Shown here: one piece after another, positions 7,212 to 14,463 of the stretch | Layout of the letters: each line of letters begins with the position of its first letter | Numbering within the stretch: position 1 is the first letter of the stretch | NCBI RefSeq assembly: GCF_014205255.1 | Contig: NZ_JACHNE010000001.1 | Location: 5,518,001-5,582,000, forward strand | Length of the DNA stretch: 64,000 bases | From: Streptomyces caelestis | Lineage (GTDB): Bacteria; Actinomycetota; Actinomycetes; Streptomycetales; Streptomycetaceae | Direction: 5' to 3' | Program-made: the position numbers and the translations under genes | Notes under the pieces: model-generated | The model's input: the letters and a program-made list of their open reading frames with translations, nothing else | What the model was told of the DNA's origin: nothing | Databases searched by the model: none

Positions 7212-8753
7212 TCACCGGCCCCGCAGCGGGACCTCCCGGACCAGCCAGGACACCGCGAACGCCAGGGCGCACAGTGTGGCCGTGCCGAGCGCGACTCCGT
7301 GCAGTCCGTCCACCACGCCCGTCCGGACGGCGTGCCGGACCGGTTCCGGAAGGTCCCGCAGCAGCTCGGGGGTGAGCTCGCCGCCGGTCAGCCGCGCGCC
7401 GTCGGCGCCGAGCTCGTCCGTGACGGTGGCCGTGAGGCGGCCCGTGTAGACGGAGCCGAGGACCGCGACGCCGAGCGAGCCGCCGATGGTGCGCAGCAGC
7501 GTCTGGGTGCCACTGGCCGCACCCATGTCGCGCGATTCCGCGCTGTTCATCGTGATGAGCATCGCTGGCTGCATCAGACAGCCGATGCCCACGCCGAGCA
7601 GCAACGTCAGGCCTGAGGCCACCGGCGCCGACGTCGTGGTGCCGAGGGTCAACAGAGCCAGCGCCCCGGCCGCGGCCAGCGCGCCGCCCGCGATGGGGTA
7701 GAGGCGGTAGTGGCCGCCGTCGCCGACCCGGCGGCCGATGACGAGCTGGGCGCCCATCATGCCCAGCATCAACGGGAGCAGCAGCAGCCCGCTCTCGGTG
7801 GACGACATGTCCCGCACGAACTGCATGTACTGCGGCAGGTAGCTCGCCGCCGCCAGCATGGCCGCGCCGGTGACAAAGCTGAGGACCTGCGCCACGGTGA
7901 AGTTGCGGTCGCGGAACAGCCGGGGCGGGACCACCGGTTCCGGGGCGCGCCGCTCGACCCGTACGAAGGCGGCCAGCGCGACCGCGGAGACCACGGCGAG
8001 CCCGATGATCTGCGGCGACGACCAGGCGTACGTCGTCCCCGCCCAGCTCCCCAGCAGCGTCAGGGCGAGGATCGCGCCGGTCAGCAGCCCGGCGCCGGCG
8101 AGGTCGATGCGCGGCTCGGCACGGGTGGCGCGCAGCCGCACCCCGAAGCCGACGAGTGCGAGCGCCACGGCGCCGACCGGAACGTTGACGTAGAACACCC
8201 AGCGCCAGTCGAGCTGGTCGGTGAGGAAGCCGCCGACCAGCGGGCCGCCGATCATCGCCGCGGGCAGCAGTACCCCGATCAGCGACTGGGCGCGCCCGGC
8301 CTCCGCCGGGGTGAGCAGCGTGCCGATGAGCGCGAGCGCGCCCACGAACAGTCCGCCCGCGCCGATCCCCTGAAGGGCCCGGAAGGCGATCAACTGGCCC
8401 ATGTCCTGGGCGACTCCGCACAGCACGGAGCCGATGAGGAACACGGTGATGGAGGTGAGGTAGCCGTACTTGTGGCCGTACAGGTCGCCGAGTTTGCCCC
8501 AGATGGGCGTGGTGACGGCGGTGGTGAGCAGGTAGGCCGTGATCACCCAGGACAGGTGGTCCAGGCCGCCCAGGTCTCCGACGATGGTGGGCAGTGCGGT
8601 GCCGACGACGGTTCCGTCGAGCGTGGCGAGCACGATACCGAGCAGCAGGCCGAGGATGACGAGCCGGGAGGGCGGGGGGTCCGGCCGGGCCGAGTCCGCT
8701 TTGGTGCCCGCAGGTGAGTCCATGGCCTCCTCGGGGCGGGCCCCAGCGGTCAT
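7212..8753 (-). CDS. DHA2-family MFS multidrug efflux transporter
   Basis: A 513-residue transporter with the 14-helix EmrB/QacA layout. Helix 1 carries the DHA2 signature LDGTVVGTALPTIVGDL, then the motif A loop GKLGDLYGHK, and motif C appears as GPLVGGFL. Such proteins export drugs or metabolites by proton antiport. Its ATG overlaps the stop of the flavin reductase gene (ATGA), so the two are coupled. The TetR regulator at 9461 is divergent from the pair with an inverted repeat between them. Inferred role: export of a toxic, perhaps redox-active, compound. No substrate can be assigned. Confidence 0.92.
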   Translation of the reverse strand: MTAGARPEEAMDSPAGTKADSARPDPPPSRLVILGLLLGIVLATLDGTVVGTALPTIVGDLGGLDHLSWVITAYLLTTAVTTPIWGKLGDLYGHKYGYLTSITVFLIGSVLCGVAQDMGQLIAFRALQGIGAGGLFVGALALIGTLLTPAEAGRAQSLIGVLLPAAMIGGPLVGGFLTDQLDWRWVFYVNVPVGAVALALVGFGVRLRATRAEPRIDLAGAGLLTGAILALTLLGSWAGTTYAWSSPQIIGLAVVSAVALAAFVRVERRAPEPVVPPRLFRDRNFTVAQVLSFVTGAAMLAAASYLPQYMQFVRDMSSTESGLLLLPLMLGMMGAQLVIGRRVGDGGHYRLYPIAGGALAAAGALALLTLGTTTSAPVASGLTLLLGVGIGCLMQPAMLITMNSAESRDMGAASGTQTLLRTIGGSLGVAVLGSVYTGRLTATVTDELGADGARLTGGELTPELLRDLPEPVRHAVRTGVVDGLHGVALGTATLCALAFAVSWLVREVPLRGR

Positions 8754-9346
8754 GCGACGTAGCCGCGGACGGACTTGGCGTCCCGCAGGGCGTGGCCCCA
8801 CCAGGCGAGCTGGTCGAGCAGGGCCTTCGCGGCCGTGTCGGCGGCGGGGTCGGTGCAGTTGCCGTCCGCGTCGAAGCGGCTCCACGCGTCGTGGAAGCTG
8901 ACGGTGTTTCGGATGGTCATGGCGTTCAGCTCGGCCATGACGACCCGCAGCTGTTCCACGGCGCGCAGACCGCCGGACAGGCCGCCGTACGAGACGAAGC
9001 CGACGGGCTTGCCGTGCCACTCCTCGCCGTGCCAGTCGATCGCGTTCTTCAGCGACGCCGGGAAGCTGTGGTTGTACTCGGGCGTGACGAGGACGAAGGC
9101 GTCGGCGGCCGCGAGCCGGGGCGACACGAGGGCCAACTGCTCCTCGGTGCCGGGCGGCGGCTGCTGACCGAAGGCCGGGAACACCGTCGGCAGCGGCGTC
9201 TCGGCGAGGTCGACGACGTCGGCGCGCAGGTCGTCGCGCTGGCCGAGGTGGCCGGTCAGCCACTTCGTCACGACGGGCGCGAAGCGTCCCTCCCGGGTCG
9301 AGCCGACGAGGACGGCGACACGGAGCGGTTCGGCGGTGGCGGGCAT
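8750..9346 (-). CDS. NADPH-dependent FMN reductase family protein
   Basis: A 198-residue flavodoxin-fold reductase. The N-terminal FMN phosphate loop is VGSTREGRFA, and the family signature VTPEYNHSFPASLKNAIDW is intact. These enzymes reduce FMN, quinones or azo compounds with NAD(P)H. The start ATG has GGGAG five bases upstream. It is the first gene of a two-gene operon with the MFS exporter, overlapping it by four bases, and divergent from a TetR regulator. The combination suggests detoxification of a quinone-like or other redox-cycling molecule; this is an inference from context. Confidence 0.9.
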   Translation of the reverse strand: MPATAEPLRVAVLVGSTREGRFAPVVTKWLTGHLGQRDDLRADVVDLAETPLPTVFPAFGQQPPPGTEEQLALVSPRLAAADAFVLVTPEYNHSFPASLKNAIDWHGEEWHGKPVGFVSYGGLSGGLRAVEQLRVVMAELNAMTIRNTVSFHDAWSRFDADGNCTDPAADTAAKALLDQLAWWGHALRDAKSVRGYVA

Positions 9347-9390
9347 GAGTCTCCCCCTGGATGTGTACGGCGTATCTTCTGTGCGTACAA

Positions 9391-9410
9391 CGTACACAGC
9401 GATGTGTACG
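9391..9410. promoter_or_regulatory. Candidate TetR operator between the efflux operon and its regulator
   Basis: Perfect inverted repeat CGTACACA-GCGA-TGTGTACG in the 114-bp divergent region. Further GTAC-containing half-sites surround it (GTGTACGG at 9363, GTACAACGTAC at 9385, GTACAC at 9431). This is typical of an autoregulated TetR operator covering both promoters. Confidence 0.7.
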
Positions 9411-9460
9411 TCGTCTACTGGCGATACGCTGTACACGACACCGACCGGGAGGAGCGGACC

Positions 9461-10204
9461 ATGGCGGCCGCCAAGAAGGAGGGCCAGGAGAGCGGGACCG
9501 GCGCACCGTCTCTCTGGGAGCGCATGGAGCGGCCCGCCCCGGCCCCTCGGACCTCACTCACCCTGGAGCGGATCGCCGCCGCCGCGGTCGAGATCGCCGA
9601 CGAGGAGGGCGGCGCGGCCGTCACCATGCGCCGCTTGGCCGAAAAGCTCGGCGTCGCGCCCATGGCCGCCTACCGGCACGTCAACGGCAAGGACGACCTC
9701 TGGGCGCTGATGATCGACCGGGTGTCCCGGGAGCTGGCCGCACCGGACGGGGCGACGGACTGGCGGGAGGTGCTGCGCTCCTACGCCCTCCAGACCCGGG
9801 ACCTGATGCTCGCCCACCCGTGGATGGCGGTCATGCCCACCCCGGTGATCATGCTGACGCCGTCGCGGATGGCCGTGGCGGAACGGCAGTTGGCCGCGCT
9901 CGCCGTCTGCGGCCTGGACGCCGACTCGGTGATGGCCGCGTTCCGGACCGTCACCTCCTTCGTGCATGGTTCCGCCCAGACCGAGATCGGCATGCGGGAG
10001 TACCAGGAACGCCACGGCTGGACCAGCGGCGACGAGACCCGCCGGGCCCTCGCCCCGCAGATGGTCTACCTGATGAGCACGGGCCGCTATCCGACCTACG
10101 ACCAGTACGCCCTCAGCGCTACCCGCAAGGACGACCGGGCCTGGGAGTTCGCCTTCGGCCTCGACTGCGTGCTCGACGGCATCGCGCAGCGCCTCGGGAT
10201 CTGA
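9461..10204 (+). CDS. TetR/AcrR family transcriptional regulator
   Basis: A 247-residue regulator. The N-terminal helix-turn-helix region includes MRRLAEKLGVAPMAAYRHV followed by GKDDLWALM, matching TetR proteins of the TetR_C (tetracycline-repressor-like) group. The C-terminal half is a ligand-binding helical domain. It starts at an ATG with GGGAGGAG 8 bases upstream. It is divergent from the flavin reductase-MFS operon across a palindromic region and most likely represses both itself and that operon until the exported compound binds. Confidence 0.9.
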   Translation: MAAAKKEGQESGTGAPSLWERMERPAPAPRTSLTLERIAAAAVEIADEEGGAAVTMRRLAEKLGVAPMAAYRHVNGKDDLWALMIDRVSRELAAPDGATDWREVLRSYALQTRDLMLAHPWMAVMPTPVIMLTPSRMAVAERQLAALAVCGLDADSVMAAFRTVTSFVHGSAQTEIGMREYQERHGWTSGDETRRALAPQMVYLMSTGRYPTYDQYALSATRKDDRAWEFAFGLDCVLDGIAQRLGI

Positions 10205-10223
10205 CGGGGGCGTACGCGAAAGA

Positions 10224-10259
10224 AGCCCCGGCCCTCCTGGACGGAGGAGAGCCGGGGCT
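10224..10259. terminator. Hairpin terminator between TetR and ALDH-like genes
   Basis: Nine-bp stem AGCCCCGGC/GCCGGGGCT with an inner CTCC/GGAG pairing, placed between the two converging stop codons. Confidence 0.75.
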
Positions 10260-10276
10260 CCCGCTGTGAGGGGCGT

Positions 10277-11161
10277 CTAGTACGAGGAACCCGACGCGCC
10301 CAGTGACCCCGTGGGGTGCCAGACCGTTTTCGTCTCCAGGAACGCCGTCATGCGGTCGATGCCGGGCGTCTCCGCGTAATCCACAGGCTGTGGACGGAGA
10401 ACGCGCTTGAGGTTGTCGGCCGCGGCGATCTCCAGTTCCTTCGCCAGGACCTCGTCGGCGCCCGCGAGGTCGATCGCGTTGACGTCCTGGTGGGCCGCCA
10501 GCGGGGTCGCGATCTCCGCCGTGCGGCCCGAGAGGACGTTGACCACGCCGCCGGGGACGTCCGAGGTGGCCAGTACCTCCGCCAGGGACAGCGCGGGGAG
10601 CGGGGACCTCTCGCTCGCCACCACGACCGCCGTGTTGCCGGTCGCGATCACCGGGGCGACGACCGACACCAGGCCCAGGAAGGACGACTCCTGCGGGGCC
10701 AGGACCGCCACCACGCCCGTCGGCTCGGGGGAGGAGAGGTTGAAGAACGGACCCGCCACCGGGTTGCCGCCCCCGACCACCTGGGCGATCTTGTCGGTCC
10801 AGCCCGCGTACCAGACCCAGCGGTCGATCGTGGCGTCCACGACCGCCGCCGCCTTGGACTTCGACAGCCCCTCGGCGTCGGCCACCTCACGGGTGAACTG
10901 GTCGCGGCGGCCCTCCAGCATCTCGGCGACGCGGTAGAGGACCTGGCCGCGGTTGTACGCCGTCGCGCCGGACCAGCCGCCGAACGCCTTGCGGGCGGCC
11001 ACTACCGCGTCACGGGCGTCCTTGCGGGAGGACAGGGGTGCGTTCGCCAGCCACTTGCCCTTCGAGTCGGTCACCTCGTACACCCGGCCGCTCTCGGAAC
11101 GCGGGAACTTTCCGCCCACGTACAGCTTGTAGGTCTTCAGTACGGTGAGTCGCTCAGACAT
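10277..11161 (-). CDS. Non-catalytic aldehyde dehydrogenase-like protein (ALDH16 pseudo-domain type)
   Basis: A 294-residue protein homologous to the N-terminal, NAD-binding part of aldehyde dehydrogenases (YKLYVGGKFPRSESG, then ARKAFGGWSGATAYNRGQVL). It stops before the catalytic region. The IPWN motif of active enzymes is replaced by LAPQES, and there is no ELGGK or GQxC motif, so neither the general base nor the nucleophilic cysteine exists. The ATG overlaps the end of the catalytic ALDH gene by eight bases, which implies coupled translation and a stable partnership. Vertebrate and some bacterial ALDH16 proteins fuse an active and an inactive ALDH domain; this gene looks like the inactive half encoded separately. 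A structural or regulatory role is inferred. Confidence 0.8.
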   Translation of the reverse strand: MSERLTVLKTYKLYVGGKFPRSESGRVYEVTDSKGKWLANAPLSSRKDARDAVVAARKAFGGWSGATAYNRGQVLYRVAEMLEGRRDQFTREVADAEGLSKSKAAAVVDATIDRWVWYAGWTDKIAQVVGGGNPVAGPFFNLSSPEPTGVVAVLAPQESSFLGLVSVVAPVIATGNTAVVVASERSPLPALSLAEVLATSDVPGGVVNVLSGRTAEIATPLAAHQDVNAIDLAGADEVLAKELEIAAADNLKRVLRPQPVDYAETPGIDRMTAFLETKTVWHPTGSLGASGSSY

Positions 11162-12590
11162 CAAGGTACGCCTCCAGGCCGTGGCGGCCGCCCTCGCGGC
11201 CGAAGCCCGACTCCTTGTAGCCGCCGAACGGCGAGGTGGGGTCGAACTTGTTGAACGTGTTGGACCAGACGACGCCCGCGCGGAGCTTGTTCGCGACCGC
11301 CAGGATGCGGGAGCCCTTCTCCGTCCAGATGCCGGCGGAGAGGCCGTACGGCGTGTTGTTGGCCTTGGCGACCGCCTCGTCCGGGGTGCGGAAGGTCAGC
11401 ACCGACAGCACCGGGCCGAAGATCTCGTCGCGGGCGACGGTGTGCGCCTGGGTGACGTTCGTGAAGAGCGTCGGGGCGAACCAGTAGCCGCTCTCCGGAA
11501 GTTCACAGGCCGGCGACCAGCGCTCGGCGCCCTCCGCCTCGCCCTGCTCGACGAGGGAGGTGATGCGGGTGAGCTGTTCCTCGGAGTTGATCGCGCCGAT
11601 GTCCGTGTTCTTGTCGAGCGGGTCGCCCAGGCGGAGCGTCGACAGCCGGCGCTTCAGGGACTCCAGCAGCTCGTCCTGGATCGACTCCTGGACCAGCAGG
11701 CGGCTGCCCGCGCAGCAGACCTGGCCCTGGTTGAAGAAGATGCCGTTGACGATGCCCTCGACGGCCTGGTCCAGGGGCGCGTCGTCGAAGACGATGTTGG
11801 CGCCCTTGCCGCCCAGTTCGAGCGTGACCTTCTTGGGGGTGCCGGCGACCGTGCGGGCGATCTCCTTGCCGACGGCCGTGGAGCCGGTGAAGGCGACCTT
11901 GTTCACGTCCGGGTGGACGACCAGCGCCGCGCCCGCGCCGCCGTAGCCGGGGAGGATGTTGACGACGCCCTTGGGCAGGCCCGCCTGGCGGCAGATGTCC
12001 GCGAAGAACAGCGCCGACAGCGGGGTGGTCTCGGCCGGCTTCAGCACGACCGTGTTGCCGGTCGCGAGCGCCGGGGCGATCTTCCACGCCAGCATCAGCA
12101 GCGGGAAGTTCCAGGGGATGACCTGGCCCGCCACGCCCAGCGGCCGCGGGTTCGCGCCGAAGCCGGCGTGGTCGAGCTTGTCGGCCCAGCCGGCGTAGTA
12201 GAAGAAGTGCGCCGCGACCAGGGGGAGGTCCGCGTCGCGGGTCTCCTTGATCGGCTTGCCGTTGTCGAGGGTTTCGAGGACGGCGAGCTCGCGGGAGCGC
12301 TCCTGGATGATCCGCGCGATGCGGAACAGGTACTTGGCGCGCTCCGAGCCGGGCAGCGCCGACCACTTCTCGAAGGCCTTGCGCGCGGCCTGCACCGCGC
12401 GGTCGACGTCCGCCTCACCGGCCTGGGCGATCTCGGAGAGCACCTCCTCGGTGCTCGGCGAGACCGTCTTGAAGACCTTGCCGTCGGCCGCCTCCACGAA
12501 CTCGCCGTCGATGAACAGGCCGTACGAGGGCGCGATGTCGACGACCGAGCGCGACTCGGGGGCCGGTGCGTATGCGAATACCGATGCCAT
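11154..12590 (-). CDS. NAD(P)-dependent aldehyde dehydrogenase, catalytic subunit
   Basis: A 478-residue full-length ALDH. All catalytic residues are visible: Asn161 in VIPWNFP, Lys184 in LKPAE, Glu258 in LELGGKGAN and nucleophile Cys292 in NQGQVCCAG; the C-terminal FGGYKESGFGREGG is also intact. It oxidises aldehydes to acids. It lies 5 bp downstream of deoC in the same operon, so the probable substrate is acetaldehyde released from deoxyribose-5-phosphate, giving acetate. The next gene encodes an ALDH-like protein lacking the active site, overlapping by eight bases. The aldehyde is inferred from context. Confidence 0.92.
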   Translation of the reverse strand: MASVFAYAPAPESRSVVDIAPSYGLFIDGEFVEAADGKVFKTVSPSTEEVLSEIAQAGEADVDRAVQAARKAFEKWSALPGSERAKYLFRIARIIQERSRELAVLETLDNGKPIKETRDADLPLVAAHFFYYAGWADKLDHAGFGANPRPLGVAGQVIPWNFPLLMLAWKIAPALATGNTVVLKPAETTPLSALFFADICRQAGLPKGVVNILPGYGGAGAALVVHPDVNKVAFTGSTAVGKEIARTVAGTPKKVTLELGGKGANIVFDDAPLDQAVEGIVNGIFFNQGQVCCAGSRLLVQESIQDELLESLKRRLSTLRLGDPLDKNTDIGAINSEEQLTRITSLVEQGEAEGAERWSPACELPESGYWFAPTLFTNVTQAHTVARDEIFGPVLSVLTFRTPDEAVAKANNTPYGLSAGIWTEKGSRILAVANKLRAGVVWSNTFNKFDPTSPFGGYKESGFGREGGRHGLEAYLDV

Positions 12591-12595
12591 GGTGA

Positions 12596-13558
12596 TCAGT
12601 CCACCGTCACGTAGTCGGGGCCGGAGTAGCGGCCGGTGGCCAGCTTCTGGCGCTGCATCAGCAGGTCGTTCAGCAGCGAGGAGGCGCCGAAGCGGAACCA
12701 GTGGTTGTCCAGCCAGTCCTCGCCGGCGGTCTCGTTGACCAGCACGAGGAACTTGATGGCGTCCTTCGAGGTGCGGATGCCGCCGGCCGGCTTCACGCCG
12801 ACCTGGATGCCGGTCTGTGCACGGAAGTCACGCACCGCCTCCAGCATGAGAAGCGTGTTCGCCGGGGTCGCGTTGACGGCGACCTTTCCGGTGGACGTCT
12901 TGATGAAGTCCGCGCCCGCCAGCATCCCGAGCCAGCTCGCGCGGCGGATGTTGTCGTACGTCGACAGCTCGCCTGTCTCGAAGATGACCTTCAGGCGCGC
13001 TGACGTGCCGCAGGCCTCCTTCACGGCGGTGATCTCGTCGTACACCTTCAAGTATCGGCCCGCGAGGAACGCCCCGCGGTCGATGACCATGTCGATCTCG
13101 TCGGCGCCCGCGGCGACGGCCTCGCGGACGTCGGCCAGCTTGACGGTGAGCGGGGCGCGCCCGGCCGGGAACGCCGTGGCGACGGAGGCGACCTTCACGC
13201 CGGAGCCGGCGACGGCCTCCTTGGCCACGGCCACCATGTCCGGATAGACGCAGACCGCGGCCGTCGTGGGCGCCGTACGGTCGGTCGGGTCGGGCCGGAC
13301 CGCCTTCGCGCCGAGCGCCCGGACCTTGCCCGGGGTGTCCGCGCCTTCCAGCGTCGTCAGGTCGACCATCGAGATGGCGAGGTCGATGGCGAACGCCTTG
13401 GCGGTCGTCTTGATCGAACGGGTACCGAGGGAGGCCGCACGCCCCTCCAGTCCGACCGCGTCGACGCCGGGGAGCCCGTGGAGGAAGCGGCGCAGCGCGC
13501 TGTCGGACGAGGTGACGTCCTTGAGGGGGTGAGCTGCGGTGAGTGCAGAACTGGGCAT
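12596..13558 (-). CDS. deoC: Deoxyribose-phosphate aldolase
   Basis: A 320-residue class I aldolase splitting 2-deoxyribose-5-phosphate into acetaldehyde and glyceraldehyde-3-phosphate. The Schiff-base lysine is Lys220 in GADFIKTSTGK; the EIDMVID and KVIFETGEL strands and the GVKPAGGIRT phosphate loop are intact. It starts at an ATG 20 bp downstream of the palindrome CTACGCGCGTAG, identical to one in front of the PNP gene. It leads an operon with the two ALDH genes (5-bp gap, then an overlap). It is longer than E. coli DeoC, mostly at the N terminus, like other actinobacterial members. Confidence 0.95.
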   Translation of the reverse strand: MPSSALTAAHPLKDVTSSDSALRRFLHGLPGVDAVGLEGRAASLGTRSIKTTAKAFAIDLAISMVDLTTLEGADTPGKVRALGAKAVRPDPTDRTAPTTAAVCVYPDMVAVAKEAVAGSGVKVASVATAFPAGRAPLTVKLADVREAVAAGADEIDMVIDRGAFLAGRYLKVYDEITAVKEACGTSARLKVIFETGELSTYDNIRRASWLGMLAGADFIKTSTGKVAVNATPANTLLMLEAVRDFRAQTGIQVGVKPAGGIRTSKDAIKFLVLVNETAGEDWLDNHWFRFGASSLLNDLLMQRQKLATGRYSGPDYVTVD

Positions 13559-13577
13559 GGTCACCAGACGAGCATAT

Positions 13578-13589
13578 CTACGCGCGTAG
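13578..13589. promoter_or_regulatory. Palindromic operator CTACGCGCGTAG in front of deoC
   Basis: A perfect 12-bp palindrome 20 bp upstream of the deoC start codon. The identical sequence occurs at 17369-17380, 26 bp upstream of the PNP start, and I found no third copy in the window. Two exact copies at the same place before two pathway genes make a shared operator likely. The regulator is not identified. Confidence 0.75.
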
Positions 13590-13660
13590 CGGCTGTACAG
13601 CCCCCGGTTTTGCCCGGGTGGGGTTGGGGTGGCCGACCTACGGTCCGGCAGAATCGAGGC

Positions 13661-14365
13661 ATGACGAGCCCCGAGTCCCAGTCGCCCCCGCCGCAGCCTC
13701 CGGAGCCCGAGTCCAAGGACCGGGTGTACCGGTCGGTTCCGGCCATCGCCGGTGGCGTGCTGCTGCTGGCCATCGCCGGGTGGCTCGGCATCGACGCGCT
13801 GATATCGGGCGAGGGGCGTACGCCGTGGATGGCGCTCGCCGTGCTGATCCTGATCGTGCCGCTGGTCGTCGCCTTCACGCTGCGGCCCGCCGTGTACGCG
13901 GGAGACGACCGGCTGCGCATCCGCAACCCGTTCCGCGTCATCGTGCTGCCCTGGGGGCAGATCGCCTCGCTGAAGTCCGCCTACTCGAACGAGGTCCTCA
14001 CCGAGTCCGGCGCCAAGTACCAGCTCTGGGCCGTGCCCGTCTCGCTGCGCGCCCGCAAGAAGGCCGCCCGGCGTGAGATGCGGGCGACTGCGCAGGCGCG
14101 GCGGGAGATGGGGCGGGACGAGGGGCGCGGCAGTGCGCTCGGGATGCGGGCGGGGCTGGGCGACGGCCTCGGCGGGGGGCCCGTGTCCGACGGGCCCGTG
14201 CGGGCGGAGACCGACCGGATCATGGACGAGCTGCGGGGGTTGCACGAGGCACGGCACCAGGCGGAGACGGCGCGGGGGGACGTGACCGTGCGGTGGGCCT
14301 ACGAGGTGGTGGGGCCGGCGGTTGTGGGAGCGCTGCTGGTGTTGATTCTGGTGCTGGCGGGCTGA
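13661..14365 (+). CDS. PH domain-containing membrane protein
   Basis: A 234-residue protein. A proline-rich N terminus (about 20 residues) precedes two membrane helices (near 26-46 and 55-74). A bacterial PH-like (bPH) segment follows, with the phrases DDRLRIRNPFRVIVLPWGQI and SLKSAYSNEVLTESGAKYQL, then a charged linker rich in Arg and Gly, and a final C-terminal helix. Such proteins occur widely in Streptomyces with no known role. ATG with GAGG upstream. It is divergent from deoC, so the palindrome near deoC could also influence it. It converges with the mutase gene. Confidence 0.7.
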   Translation: MTSPESQSPPPQPPEPESKDRVYRSVPAIAGGVLLLAIAGWLGIDALISGEGRTPWMALAVLILIVPLVVAFTLRPAVYAGDDRLRIRNPFRVIVLPWGQIASLKSAYSNEVLTESGAKYQLWAVPVSLRARKKAARREMRATAQARREMGRDEGRGSALGMRAGLGDGLGGGPVSDGPVRAETDRIMDELRGLHEARHQAETARGDVTVRWAYEVVGPAVVGALLVLILVLAG

Positions 14366-14411
14366 CGGGGCGGGCCTTGGGCCTCGGGGCGTCTGTCAGC
14401 CTGGGGAAGGG

Positions 14412-14448
14412 CGGCCCCGGGCCGGGATGCTCGGCTTCGCCGGGGCCG
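14412..14448. terminator. Hairpin terminator between convergent PH-domain and mutase genes
   Basis: Eight-bp stem CGGCCCCG/CGGGGCCG with a 21-base loop that itself can pair; lies between the two converging stop codons. Confidence 0.55.
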
Positions 14449-14463
14449 TCTGGTCGGACTGTT

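Noticed and set aside
10277..11161. Treating the short ALDH-like gene as a decayed pseudogene
   Set aside because: The frame is clean for 294 codons, its start is coupled to the active ALDH gene, and the remaining motifs are ordered; the inactive ALDH16 half explains it better.
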